NCBI GenBank assembly: GCA_949297185.1
Contig: CASFRM010000009.1
Span: 1 to 50,074, forward strand
Direction: 5' to 3'
Source of the DNA: an uncultured Pseudomonadota bacterium
Lineage (GTDB): Bacteria; Pseudomonadota; Alphaproteobacteria; RF32; CAG-239
DNA length: 50,074 bases
Part shown: piece after piece, positions 24,962-34,383 of the stretch
Layout: each line of letters begins with the position of its first letter
Position numbering within the stretch: position 1 is the stretch's first letter
The notes under the pieces: generated by a model
What the model was told of the DNA's origin: nothing
Database searches by the model: none
Seen by the model: the letters and a program-made list of their open reading frames with translations, nothing else
Translations under genes and position numbers: made by a program

Positions 24962-26719
24962 TTAATCATCCCTTTTATTGCGAATGGTTACATTTGGTTT
25001 ATCATAATCATCTGCGGCATAATCTTTGGCAATCGAACGCAACAACACTTCGGTTTCGGCCATATGTTCACCCAAAGTACAGGCGATTTGTTGCACGGTA
25101 GCCAAATTCTTTTCAATAACTTCCTTGGCTTTCTCGGCAATTTTTTCGCGTTTTATCTCAACTTTGGTAACATCTTCAATAACTCCGCCTACCACTTGTT
25201 TTTGTTCAATGTTAAACACCATAACGTCATAGAGTTTATTTTTGTTGCGAGCATTTTCTCTTTTAACATCTTCACCCAAATCAAGCGAAGCCGAGAATAA
25301 ATTGGTAAAACTTACAAAATCGCGTAAATTAGCACCGATTAGATTATTCCTGTCATATATATCACCATGCTCTTCATCATCCCAAAACTCATTAACAAAG
25401 TAATCATTATATTCGATAATCGAGAGTTTGGAATTTACAATAACAATCGGCGAAGGAATACATTTCAACAAGGCATTTGCCTTACGCTGAGCCTGTTGTT
25501 TAATATGAGAAACACACATATCAATCTCTGCCTTGCCATCTAAAATAGCCTTGGCAAAATTTCTACAATTATCATAACCGCAGGCATTACAGTTAATTTC
25601 GTCTTCAACCGTATATTTTCCGAGCATTGCCAAGACTCTTTTAATCTGATCTTCGCTATAATTATTATTTTCAACCGGCTTTTCTTGATAAATTTTTGTT
25701 ATGTCTTCTTCCGGTTTACGCTTTCCGGCCATATCTGTTTTAACGGCATCTTTAAGCACTCTGGCTCTTTTTTCAAAGCCGGATTTATGATTTCTGGTGC
25801 AAGGTCCGTTAACACATCCTCCTTCACAGGCCAAACATTCAATAAAAATCGGATAATCAGGTCTCGAACCTTTAATATCTGCCAATTCACGTTGAATATT
25901 TTCCAATCCGGTTAACTGCATCATATAAACATGATTGGTCTTACCATAAGGCTTAATTGTCTCTATCATACCGCCTTCAATCGGATAATACCTACCCTCT
26001 TCGGCTTTTTTATAAACAAAGTCGATTCCTTTTTCCGGCTCAATGGTATGATAATTTATTCCGGTTTCTCTAAACCAACGCCGCAGATCTCTAAACGAAA
26101 TACTGGAATTTAATAAATCTTTATTGCGATCGGCCTCAAACTTTTTGGCAATACAAGGTCCGACGAAAACAATTTTTATGTCTTGTCCCAATTTATCGCG
26201 CATCAACATACAATGAGCAAGCACCGGCGAAAGCACCGGAGTTAAATCCTCGGTTAAATCAGGCATATATTTATTTATATATTCAACAAAAGCCGGACAA
26301 GCTGTTGAGAAAAAAACACCTTCTTTCTTATCAGCCAAGAAGTCAGCCACATGAGCAGAAACTTCTTCGGCTCCCAAAGCAGTCTCGCTCACCCCGGCAA
26401 ATCCAAGTTTTTTTATTGCAGTAAGGAGTTGTTCTTTGGTGGTATTATCAAATTCTGCAATCCATGACGGCGCCAAAGAAATATAAACCTTTTCTCCGGC
26501 CGCAATCATATTTTTTACTCTCGGCACATCGTCACGATCTTGCTTAGCCCTTACCGGACAAACTTTATAACACTTTCCGCAAGCCACACAAAGTTCCGGT
26601 ACAATCTGCGCTGAGTTATCTTCGATTTTAATTGCCTTAACCGGACATTCTCTCACACACTTATAACAGTCCTGACAATCGTTTTTAATTGTAAAAAGAG
26701 GATGTTCGCGGCTCGACAT
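24962..26719 (-). CDS. [FeFe] hydrogenase-like H2/redox sensor with PAS domain (group C-like, HydS)
   Basis: 585 residues. Two [4Fe-4S] ferredoxin motifs come first (CQDCYKCVRECP, CVACGKCYKVCP). The H-cluster domain follows: L1 STACPAF near 135, L2 VGPCIAKKFEAD near 186, L3 CLACEGGCVNGP near 295. In L1 the first of the two usual cysteines, the proton-relay one, is alanine; the cluster-ligand cysteine is kept. Then comes a CNACGYDNC...C cluster domain near 376 and a PAS domain at about 410-515 (IPSPIVIVNSKLSIIEYND), ending in a helical tail. This is the layout of sensory group C proteins, not of a high-turnover hydrogenase. A strong AAGGAG precedes the ATG. Confidence 0.88.
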   Translation of the reverse strand: MSSREHPLFTIKNDCQDCYKCVRECPVKAIKIEDNSAQIVPELCVACGKCYKVCPVRAKQDRDDVPRVKNMIAAGEKVYISLAPSWIAEFDNTTKEQLLTAIKKLGFAGVSETALGAEEVSAHVADFLADKKEGVFFSTACPAFVEYINKYMPDLTEDLTPVLSPVLAHCMLMRDKLGQDIKIVFVGPCIAKKFEADRNKDLLNSSISFRDLRRWFRETGINYHTIEPEKGIDFVYKKAEEGRYYPIEGGMIETIKPYGKTNHVYMMQLTGLENIQRELADIKGSRPDYPIFIECLACEGGCVNGPCTRNHKSGFEKRARVLKDAVKTDMAGKRKPEEDITKIYQEKPVENNNYSEDQIKRVLAMLGKYTVEDEINCNACGYDNCRNFAKAILDGKAEIDMCVSHIKQQAQRKANALLKCIPSPIVIVNSKLSIIEYNDYFVNEFWDDEEHGDIYDRNNLIGANLRDFVSFTNLFSASLDLGEDVKRENARNKNKLYDVMVFNIEQKQVVGGVIEDVTKVEIKREKIAEKAKEVIEKNLATVQQIACTLGEHMAETEVLLRSIAKDYAADDYDKPNVTIRNKRDD

Positions 26720-26725
26720 ATGATA

Positions 26726-26968
26726 TTACTCCTTAAAAGTTTTATCTAAAATATCGACCAAAGTACCGGCATCAACATTATGATACTCAACCCCGTCAAT
26801 CGTCATATTAGGACCTTTTGCACACTGATTACAGCATCTCAAACCAGACAATTCGATTTTTACATCAAGGTTGTGATCTTTCAAATATTGCATAATCACC
26901 TGAAGGTTTTTGCTATTGCCTCTGGCAAAACAAGAACTTCCCATACAAATTTGAATTCTGCTGTTCAT
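26726..26968 (-). CDS. thioredoxin-like [2Fe-2S] ferredoxin, NuoE-type (first copy)
   Basis: 80 residues with CMGSSC near residue 8 and CCNQCAKGPNM near 45, the four-Cys NuoE-like [2Fe-2S] pattern with one extra cysteine. It is clearly related to the 91-residue copy two genes on, yet differs at most positions, so this is not a recent duplication. It starts 54 bases after the adhE stop with AAGGAGG and ends 6 bases before the sensor. By position it probably feeds electrons to the sensor rather than to the catalytic hydrogenase. Confidence 0.87.
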   Translation of the reverse strand: MNSRIQICMGSSCFARGNSKNLQVIMQYLKDHNLDVKIELSGLRCCNQCAKGPNMTIDGVEYHNVDAGTLVDILDKTFKE

Positions 26969-27022
26969 TGTCTCATCCTCCTTAAATGAAAATTGACGGG
27001 GTTTTATTGTTATAATATCAGC

Positions 27023-29617
27023 TTATATTTTGCCTTCAAAAGCGTCCATATAAATTTTTCTGATATCTTCCATTAACGGATATACAGGGTTTGCACCCGT
27101 GCATTGATCGTCAAAAGCATTCTCCACCAACCAATCAAGTTTGGCTTCAAAATCTTTTTTAGAAATGCCCCAATCTTTAATCGAAGCCGGAATTTCAATT
27201 TCCTTCTTCAATTCGACGATAGCATCAATCAATGCTGCAACTTTTTCATCATCGGTTTTGCCTTTGAGTTTCAAGTTGCTGGCGATTTGAGCATATCTCT
27301 TTTTAGCCTCTGGCATTTTATATTGCGGGAATATAGCCTGCTTGCGTGGACAATCTGTCGCATTATATTTAATAACCTGACAAATCAACAAAGCATTGGC
27401 AACACCGTGCGGAATATTAAATGCCGCACCGAGCTTATGAGCCATCGAGTGACACAATCCCAAGAAAGCATTAGCAAAAGCCATACCGGCAATAGTTGCG
27501 GCATGATGCATTTTCTCTCTAGCAATCGGATCATTAACGCCGTTTTTATAAGCTCTCGGCAAGTATCTCATAACCTGTTTGGCGGCTTCCAAAGCTGCAG
27601 AATTGGTAAAGTTTGTAGCCATTACCGAAACATAAGCCTCAATAGCATGAACCAAAGCATCAATACCGCCAGCAGAAGTTAAACCTTTGGGCATATTGTC
27701 AACAAAGTTAGCATCAACAATTGCCATATTAGGTGTTAAAGCATAGTCAGCGATAGCATATTTTACATGGCTCTCATCATCGGTAATAACCGCAAACGGA
27801 GTAACTTCAGAACCGGTACCCGATGTTGTCGGAATTGCAACCATGATTGCTTTTTGTCCCAAATCGCCGATTGTACAAATACGTTTTCTGATATCCATAA
27901 AGCGCATTGCAACATCTTCAAATTTGATATCCGGTCTTTCGTACTTAAGCCACATGATTTTAGCAGCATCCATCGGCGAACCGCCACCAAACGAAATAAA
28001 GACATCTGGCTTGAATACATTAATCATAACCAAAGCTTCTTCAATGGTAGAAATTGTCGGATCAGGTTTAACATCAAAGAAAATTTGATATTCGATGTTC
28101 ATTTCTTCCAATACATTGGTAATGGAATTAACCATACCGGAATCAAACAAATAACGGTCGGTAACAATAAATGCTCTCTTTTTACCTTCCAATTCACGCA
28201 AAGCTAAATCCGTTGCCCCGCGTTTGAAATAAATTTTTGGCGGTACTCTAAACCACAACATATTCTCTCTCCTTTCGGCAACGGTTTTATAATTCAACAA
28301 ATGTTTAACTCCGACATTTTCGCTCACGGAGTTTCCGCCCCAAGAGCCGCAACCCAAAGTCAACGAAGGTTCAAGTCTAAAGTTAAACAAATCACCGATT
28401 CCGCCTTGAGATGAAGGAGAATTAATCAACAATCTTCCGGTCGGAAGTTTTTTAGCAAAATAGTCTACTCTGTCTTGTTTTCTGGTATCGGTATACAAAA
28501 CTGAAGTATGTCCCATACCGCCCAATTCAACCAAGTGCAAAGCTTTTTCAACAGCTGTTTCAAAATCATCTGCCTGATACAAAGTCAAAATCGGAGACAA
28601 TTTTTCGTGAGCATACGGATTTGCAACATCAATAACTGTTTGTTCAGCCAAAAGTATTTTAGTATGTTCTGGGACATTAATTCCGGCCATTTTAGCGATT
28701 TTAACTGCCGGCTGCCCAACGATTTCCGGATTAACACCTTTAGGTGTCAAAATTATTTTGGATAATTTTTCGGCCTCTTTTGCATTAAGTAGATAAGCGC
28801 CTCTAAATACAAATTCTTTTTTAACTTTTTCATACACCGGTTTTAATGCCACAACCGACTGCTCCGAAGCACAGATCATACCGTTATCAAAAGTTTTAGA
28901 CATCAATATGTAAGATACGGCCATTTCCACATCAGCTGTCTCGTCAATAATTGCTGGCACATTACCTGCACCAACGCCCAAAGCCGGTTTTCCCGAAGAG
29001 TATGCGGCCTTAACCATTCCCGGTCCGCCGGTAGCCAAAATTCCGTTAATATCCGGATGTGTCATCAACAAATCAGTCAATTCAATTGAGGGCTCATCAA
29101 TCCATGCGATAATATTTTCCGGAGCCCCTGCTTTAACAGCAGCTTCATACACAACCTTTGCAGCCTCGATAGTCGATTTTTTAGCTCTCGGATGCGGAGA
29201 AAAGATGATTGCGTTTCTCGTTTTCAAGCAAATCAAAGACTTGAATATTGCAGTAGAAGTCGGGTTAGTTGTAGGAACCACACCGGCAATAACCCCCAAA
29301 GGCTCACCGACAATTTTTACGCCGTTTGTTTTATCAGATTTGATAATTCCGCAAGTTTTTTCATTTTTATATTTATTATAGATATATTCTGCGGCAAAAT
29401 GGTTTTTGATTATTTTATCTTCTACCACGCCCATGCCGGTATCCTCAACAGCCATTTTAGCCAATGGAATACGCGCCATATCGGCAGCGGTTGCAGCAGC
29501 CTTAAAGATTTTATTTACGGTTTCTTGATCAAAAGTCGCAAAAACCTTTTGAGCTTCTTTAACTTTTTTAATCAAGGCTTCCAAATCTTTAGCTGTCTTG
29601 ACTGTTTTATTTGTCAT
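27023..29617 (-). CDS. adhE: bifunctional aldehyde/alcohol dehydrogenase AdhE
   Basis: 864 residues, the full fusion. The N-terminal CoA-acylating acetaldehyde dehydrogenase (about 1-440) has TNPTSTAIFKSL and the catalytic cysteine in GMICASEQ near residue 247. The C-terminal iron alcohol dehydrogenase (about 455-864) has GGGSPMDAAK, the GTGSE loop, and iron ligands in HAIEAYVS and CHSMAHKLGAAFNIPHG. It turns acetyl-CoA into ethanol, regenerating two NAD+. E. coli AdhE polymerises into spirosomes, and this length fits. AAAGG precedes the ATG. No terminator separates it from the hydrogenase genes 54 bases downstream, so all six are probably one operon of reductant disposal. Confidence 0.97.
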   Translation of the reverse strand: MTNKTVKTAKDLEALIKKVKEAQKVFATFDQETVNKIFKAAATAADMARIPLAKMAVEDTGMGVVEDKIIKNHFAAEYIYNKYKNEKTCGIIKSDKTNGVKIVGEPLGVIAGVVPTTNPTSTAIFKSLICLKTRNAIIFSPHPRAKKSTIEAAKVVYEAAVKAGAPENIIAWIDEPSIELTDLLMTHPDINGILATGGPGMVKAAYSSGKPALGVGAGNVPAIIDETADVEMAVSYILMSKTFDNGMICASEQSVVALKPVYEKVKKEFVFRGAYLLNAKEAEKLSKIILTPKGVNPEIVGQPAVKIAKMAGINVPEHTKILLAEQTVIDVANPYAHEKLSPILTLYQADDFETAVEKALHLVELGGMGHTSVLYTDTRKQDRVDYFAKKLPTGRLLINSPSSQGGIGDLFNFRLEPSLTLGCGSWGGNSVSENVGVKHLLNYKTVAERRENMLWFRVPPKIYFKRGATDLALRELEGKKRAFIVTDRYLFDSGMVNSITNVLEEMNIEYQIFFDVKPDPTISTIEEALVMINVFKPDVFISFGGGSPMDAAKIMWLKYERPDIKFEDVAMRFMDIRKRICTIGDLGQKAIMVAIPTTSGTGSEVTPFAVITDDESHVKYAIADYALTPNMAIVDANFVDNMPKGLTSAGGIDALVHAIEAYVSVMATNFTNSAALEAAKQVMRYLPRAYKNGVNDPIAREKMHHAATIAGMAFANAFLGLCHSMAHKLGAAFNIPHGVANALLICQVIKYNATDCPRKQAIFPQYKMPEAKKRYAQIASNLKLKGKTDDEKVAALIDAIVELKKEIEIPASIKDWGISKKDFEAKLDWLVENAFDDQCTGANPVYPLMEDIRKIYMDAFEGKI

Positions 29618-29674
29618 CGTTACAGACCTTTCTTATAAAAATTACCACAATTTTGCATTTTACCGTCCAATTAT

Positions 29675-29712
29675 TAAAATAAGGTTTACCATCATTGGCA
29701 AACCTTATTTTA
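29675..29712 (-). terminator. terminator of the MsbA-like gene
   Basis: TAAAATAAGGTTT and AAACCTTATTTTA pair perfectly (13 bp) around a 12-base loop, abutting the stop codon of the ABC gene. It is also T-rich beyond the stem on the minus strand. Confidence 0.75.
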
Positions 29713-29713
29713 A

Positions 29714-31477
29714 TTACTTCAACTGAGAATGATACAATGAAGCGTAAATTGAATCTTCTTTTTCAATAAGCTCGTCATGTGTACCAATTTCTACCAACTC
29801 GCCATAGTTAATAACGGCTATTTTATCAGCGTTTCTAACAGTTGACAACCTGTGAGCTATAATGAATACCGTTCTGTCTTTCATTAAATTATCAACTGCT
29901 TGCTGAACCACTGCTTCAGACTTATTATCCAAAGCCGATGTCGCTTCATCCAAAATAACAATCGGAGCATTTTTTAAGAACGCTCTTGCTATAGCGATTC
30001 TTTGTTTTTGTCCGCCCGAAAGTAATACGCCTCTTTCACCTATATTGGTGTCAAGTCCTTTATCCAAACCGGCTATAAACTCATCCAAGCAAGCGTTTTT
30101 AACCGCTTCCATTACTTGCTTTTCCGAAGCATTTTCATTTCCGAGCATAATATTATCACGAATAGATCCCGAGAATAAGAAATTATCTTGGAACACAATT
30201 GCTATATTATTTCTCAAAGAGTCCAACTCTATATCTCTTACATCGACCCCGTCAAACAATATAGCACCAAACGAGACATCATAAAATCTTGGCAACAAGT
30301 TCACCATCGTTGTCTTTCCCCCGCCTGAATTACCGACGAAAGCAACGGTTTCACCTTTTTTGATTTTAAGATTTATATGTTTCAATACAGGTTTTCCTTG
30401 CTCATATTCAAAGCAAACATCTTTGTACTCGACACCTTTTTTAAGTCCGTTCATAATTACCGGATTTTCTCGATTAACAATATCAGGAGTTCCTTCCAAA
30501 AGCTCAAACACTCTATCCATTGCCAACAAAGCCATTTGTACGGCGTTATAGTTATTTCCGATGTTTTTAATCGGAGTATAAAGCATTATCAACGCGGCAA
30601 TAAACGAAACGAAGTTACCTGCAGTTATTTCGTGAGTAACGATCAAATAGCTTCCCAACCAAATAACGGCGGCCACGCCTAAAGACACAATAAAATGCAT
30701 CATTGGTGACATGATACCGGTGCGTTGTATTATTTTAATACCGAGTTTGAAACAAGCTTGTAGAGCATCCTTAAATCTTCTGGCTTGATAATCATACAAA
30801 TTATATGATGCGATTGTGCGATTGCCAATAAATGTCTCATTATAATGCGTAACCACATCAGCACCTGAGAATACTGATTTATCAACGATTGGCTTGATTT
30901 TTTTCTTTACCAACATCAAGGGATACAAAGCGGCACCCAACACGATTACAGCCACTATTGCCAACTGCCAAGAGTTATAAAACAGTACTGTTATTAAAGC
31001 CAATGACGAGAACAATCTTGTGGTAAACAATTTAAGATTAGCCAACAAACCACTACAACTTGTATCCACATCACTGTTAAATCTAAAAATGATTTCTCCC
31101 GAATTTCTTTTATCAAAAAAAGCGGCGTTATAGTGCAAAAGTTTTCTAAACAAATCCAACTTTAGCCCCATCGAAACTTTCTGCCCCACCCAAGTATTTA
31201 GATAAGTGGACACATAGTTAAAAATACTTTGAATCAAAGTAAATAAAATAATCACCAAAGGAATAAGAGCCGTATATTGCGTTCCTTTTTCCACCATGAC
31301 CACATCCATATACGGTTTCAAGGCCCAAGCAATAACAGCATCCATAGCACCTATTGGAATTGTTATTACCAAAGTCAAAAGTGCCCTACCCCAATATGGC
31401 TTCACATATTTCCACATTTTTGAATAATCGCGAACTATCTGCGATGTTTTTAGTTTATTTTTTATTTTTTTTATCAT
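29714..31477 (-). CDS. ABC exporter, MsbA-like half-transporter
   Basis: 587 residues, a fused membrane and ATPase half-transporter working as a homodimer. Six membrane helices lie in about residues 30-320. The ATPase domain carries Walker A GNSGGGKTT near 381, the signature LSGGQKQR near 487, Walker B IVILDEATSALD and the H-loop IIAHRLSTV. Length and layout fit MsbA, the lipid A flippase, which this LPS-making organism needs. However, related exporters for peptides, lipids or drugs look alike and lpxK or waaA are not next to it, so I leave the symbol open. It is followed by a terminator. Confidence 0.85.
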   Translation of the reverse strand: MIKKIKNKLKTSQIVRDYSKMWKYVKPYWGRALLTLVITIPIGAMDAVIAWALKPYMDVVMVEKGTQYTALIPLVIILFTLIQSIFNYVSTYLNTWVGQKVSMGLKLDLFRKLLHYNAAFFDKRNSGEIIFRFNSDVDTSCSGLLANLKLFTTRLFSSLALITVLFYNSWQLAIVAVIVLGAALYPLMLVKKKIKPIVDKSVFSGADVVTHYNETFIGNRTIASYNLYDYQARRFKDALQACFKLGIKIIQRTGIMSPMMHFIVSLGVAAVIWLGSYLIVTHEITAGNFVSFIAALIMLYTPIKNIGNNYNAVQMALLAMDRVFELLEGTPDIVNRENPVIMNGLKKGVEYKDVCFEYEQGKPVLKHINLKIKKGETVAFVGNSGGGKTTMVNLLPRFYDVSFGAILFDGVDVRDIELDSLRNNIAIVFQDNFLFSGSIRDNIMLGNENASEKQVMEAVKNACLDEFIAGLDKGLDTNIGERGVLLSGGQKQRIAIARAFLKNAPIVILDEATSALDNKSEAVVQQAVDNLMKDRTVFIIAHRLSTVRNADKIAVINYGELVEIGTHDELIEKEDSIYASLYHSQLK

Positions 31478-31565
31478 AAGTCACCACAAAATATTTAACC
31501 TATTATCGCCATTGATATTATTTTAATTTATTATGAATTGCAATTTTTTTTAACGAGATATTCTT

Positions 31566-32522
31566 TTATTCCAATCTAAAATCCCGCAATACATGAGCCT
31601 GACTGGGTGCTATCTCAAACATCCAACCTTCATAAAGAAAGCTGTTTCCAGCCACATACTCTTTTACCTGTGTCATTGGCAGAGATGTTGTTGTTAAATT
31701 TATGCTTGCCCAAAGCTTATCATTTATTTCATACAATTTTATAACATACTCCAAACCATAAAATGTTATAACATCAACAACACGCAAAGGCTCACCGTCA
31801 GGCTCTTGTTTAACCGCATCAACAATATTTAACGCATATAAAACTTTAAGCAACGGTTCTGCATATACTCTTTTTCCTTTTTCATTAAAAAAGTAAGAAT
31901 TCTTATTATCTCTTTGTATGTAGTTTTTAGCAATTGTAATACTTTCTATTGCATCCATCGGCACTGATAAAACCGGAGTAAGCAACCATGACTGAGGCTT
32001 AGTTGGTAAATTAAATTCTCCGTCCACTAGCCAAATTGTTTTATCGTTGTTTTTTCTAAGATAAAAATACCCTTTATTTTCGGCCTCTTTTCCGACAATT
32101 ACTTCATCTAATTTGCTATCATTGGCATAAGTTGCAATTAACATCCCTCCGTTTTCATTTTGTTTATTAGGTGTTTGCAAATCAAAATCATTAAAACTAT
32201 TTTTATCATACGGGATTTTCATCATATACATGCTATTGTTTACTGTTGATAAAAATGAATGTATCAATCTAAAATCAGCAAAATAATTTCCGCCGTTTTC
32301 TACCAACCAATAGCTATTTTTCTGCCTTAAGATAACATTTCCTTCCTTTGCAGAAATAATAATTTTATCAACTTTGCTCCCTTCATTATATGTTGCAGCA
32401 AAAACCAGCTTGCCTTGCACATCATTATTATTACTTTTTTGCCTAAACCAAATTGCAAATACGGCAATCACAAAAAATGCAAAAATAATTCCAAACAACA
32501 CTAACCAATTTTTCTTATTCAC
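31566..32522 (-). CDS. DUF4340 protein of a Gld-type ABC system
   Basis: About 318 residues. One N-terminal membrane segment (WLVLFGIIFAFFVIAVFAIWF) is followed by a long extracytoplasmic beta-rich region with repeats of the form KVDKIIISAKEGNVILRQKN and W.V..., typical of DUF4340. The longest frame starts at 32540, but I chose the GTG at 32522: GGAG sits 7 bases before it and it overlaps the GldG-like stop by 8 bases. It is the last gene of a four-gene unit, ATPase, permease, GldG-like, DUF4340, found in many bacteria beyond gliders. Its substrate is unknown. Confidence 0.8.
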   Translation of the reverse strand: MNKKNWLVLFGIIFAFFVIAVFAIWFRQKSNNNDVQGKLVFAATYNEGSKVDKIIISAKEGNVILRQKNSYWLVENGGNYFADFRLIHSFLSTVNNSMYMMKIPYDKNSFNDFDLQTPNKQNENGGMLIATYANDSKLDEVIVGKEAENKGYFYLRKNNDKTIWLVDGEFNLPTKPQSWLLTPVLSVPMDAIESITIAKNYIQRDNKNSYFFNEKGKRVYAEPLLKVLYALNIVDAVKQEPDGEPLRVVDVITFYGLEYVIKLYEINDKLWASINLTTTSLPMTQVKEYVAGNSFLYEGWMFEIAPSQAHVLRDFRLE

Positions 32523-34383
32523 TGTAACTCTCCATGGCATTTCTTACTGTTCTATTATTATAAAATCCATATATTGCGGCCAAAATTAAAGTAATTAATG
32601 CAGGGATCACTGCAATAAACAAAACAGAAAATAATACAAACAATTTATTATATTCTTTTTTGATATTGTAATTTATTTCTTCCAAATTGTTTTTATAGCG
32701 TTCAATCTCTCTCTGCAGCTGTTCCGCTTCTTTGATTGTTTTCACAGAGCTCAATTCCGCAATATCTATTTGTGAGTTCAATTCGATCAACTTTTTTTGT
32801 GCATCGACTAATTTCTTCCGTTCATTATTTTTCGCTTTTTCAAATTTTTGCTCAGCCTTTTCTTGTAAAATCCTTTGCCAAGACATTTGTTTTATAGTTC
32901 TTTTTCTGAGCGGAACTGACACATAATTAGCCTTGGTCATATAATCAAGAGCATTTAGTAAAAATTGTAAATTATCAGAAATAAACATCTCGCCAAAAAC
33001 ATCACTGTTTTTTGCAAAATTTGCATTCCATAAATTTTCTCCCATCATATCGCTATCTGCCACCACCAATAGCTTTCCGTCTTTCAATGGCACGCTCAAA
33101 AAAGGTAAACTTTTAGCAATTGCCTCGGGAGTATCAATAATCGGAGCATTAAATATAGATGCAAATTTACCTTCTGCCAAAACGGCTAAAGGATATTTTT
33201 GCTCAGTCAATTTATAACTATCGACCATTACCTCATAATTAAGATTATTCAATTTATCAACTGACATAACTCCGCTGTTTTCAGAAGTCGTAAACAAAGT
33301 AACTACATCAAGATTAGGCTTTTGCTCTGTCTTAAAAAATCCGCTATGATTAAGCTGTAATGATTTAATATTTTCATTTATCTTGTGATTAATAAAATTT
33401 TCTTCTGTTACAACTAGTCGCAATGGATATTTAATTTTTTCACCATTCAACACTAAATCACGATTATTTTCATTATCACCCACCAATAAATTAGCAGAAT
33501 ACTTAATACCTGCACTTTCCAAAAGCTTATCCATTCCGCTCACATAATTTGTGTATTTATCGGCACTTGCAAATCTGTTTTCTGAAAAAGCATCAAGAAA
33601 AGCAATAACTTTTCCACCCCTCATCAGATATTGATCAATAGCATAAATAGTCAAATTATATAATGACATCGGATAAAACACAATTACGGCATCATAATTG
33701 GGATTTATTCCTCTTGAAACATCATCAAGCGCAATCGGATTATAGCCATTCTTTCTAAGCGCTTCCACAAACGGCCATTCTCCTGATTTTCCAAAATATG
33801 TTTGTTTAACTGCAACATCAAATACCGGTGAAATTATACCAATATTTTTGCTTTCTTTCGCTGTTAGATATGACAAATTTCGAGTAATTAAATTTTCAAT
33901 ATACGCAAAATCTTCAAATCTAAACTTAGGTATTGTGATAAATTTACCTTTTTCGTTCGCCAGCACCATTCCGAAATAAGCATATTTTTCTCCGTTTGGG
34001 TACATAAACTCTTTAATTCCGGCCTTTTCTGCTTCGGCTTGAGTATTGGTAAATGGCTTTATTTTTTCAAAAGTAAATTTAATTTTACCATTACTTTCAT
34101 TTTCATAATTTTCTGCCAATTTTATAATTTGAGCCAAATAAATTTTCCATCTTGGATCTTTGGTTGTTAGATTTTCTGCAGCATATAATTTTATAAACAA
34201 ATGCTCATCATTTTTATCTAGAAAATTTTTTGATTGTTGAGACAATGAATAAACTTTCTCTTTTGTCACATCAATACTTCTATTATCAAACAACAGATTC
34301 CCAACCACTCCGGACGCCACTGAGACTAAGACTATGCCGATAATAAACACGGCCATAACTATTTTTATTGACCATTTCGGCAT
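32515..34383 (-). CDS. GldG-like ABC-associated auxiliary membrane protein
   Basis: 622 residues. A membrane segment at about 7-30 anchors a large extracytoplasmic part with the GldG/IFT52-like core (YAAENLTTKDPRWK, GVSRGI-like DDVSRGINPNYDAVIVFYP, KVIAFLDAFS). A coiled coil at about 525-590 (KAEQKFEKAKNNERKKLVDA) leads to a second membrane helix near the C-terminus. Known: GldG with GldA and GldF is needed for gliding in Bacteroidetes, but homologues in non-gliders imply a broader envelope role. The start codon overlaps the permease stop (TAATG). No gliding genes are seen here. Confidence 0.82.
   Translation of the reverse strand: MPKWSIKIVMAVFIIGIVLVSVASGVVGNLLFDNRSIDVTKEKVYSLSQQSKNFLDKNDEHLFIKLYAAENLTTKDPRWKIYLAQIIKLAENYENESNGKIKFTFEKIKPFTNTQAEAEKAGIKEFMYPNGEKYAYFGMVLANEKGKFITIPKFRFEDFAYIENLITRNLSYLTAKESKNIGIISPVFDVAVKQTYFGKSGEWPFVEALRKNGYNPIALDDVSRGINPNYDAVIVFYPMSLYNLTIYAIDQYLMRGGKVIAFLDAFSENRFASADKYTNYVSGMDKLLESAGIKYSANLLVGDNENNRDLVLNGEKIKYPLRLVVTEENFINHKINENIKSLQLNHSGFFKTEQKPNLDVVTLFTTSENSGVMSVDKLNNLNYEVMVDSYKLTEQKYPLAVLAEGKFASIFNAPIIDTPEAIAKSLPFLSVPLKDGKLLVVADSDMMGENLWNANFAKNSDVFGEMFISDNLQFLLNALDYMTKANYVSVPLRKRTIKQMSWQRILQEKAEQKFEKAKNNERKKLVDAQKKLIELNSQIDIAELSSVKTIKEAEQLQREIERYKNNLEEINYNIKKEYNKLFVLFSVLFIAVIPALITLILAAIYGFYNNRTVRNAMESYSE

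Noticed and set aside
22039-26968. NADH-dependent electron-bifurcating hydrogenase (HydABC)
   Set aside because: The small proteins resemble NuoE, but no NuoF-like flavoprotein with NADH and FMN sites is encoded, so bifurcation by this set alone is not supported.
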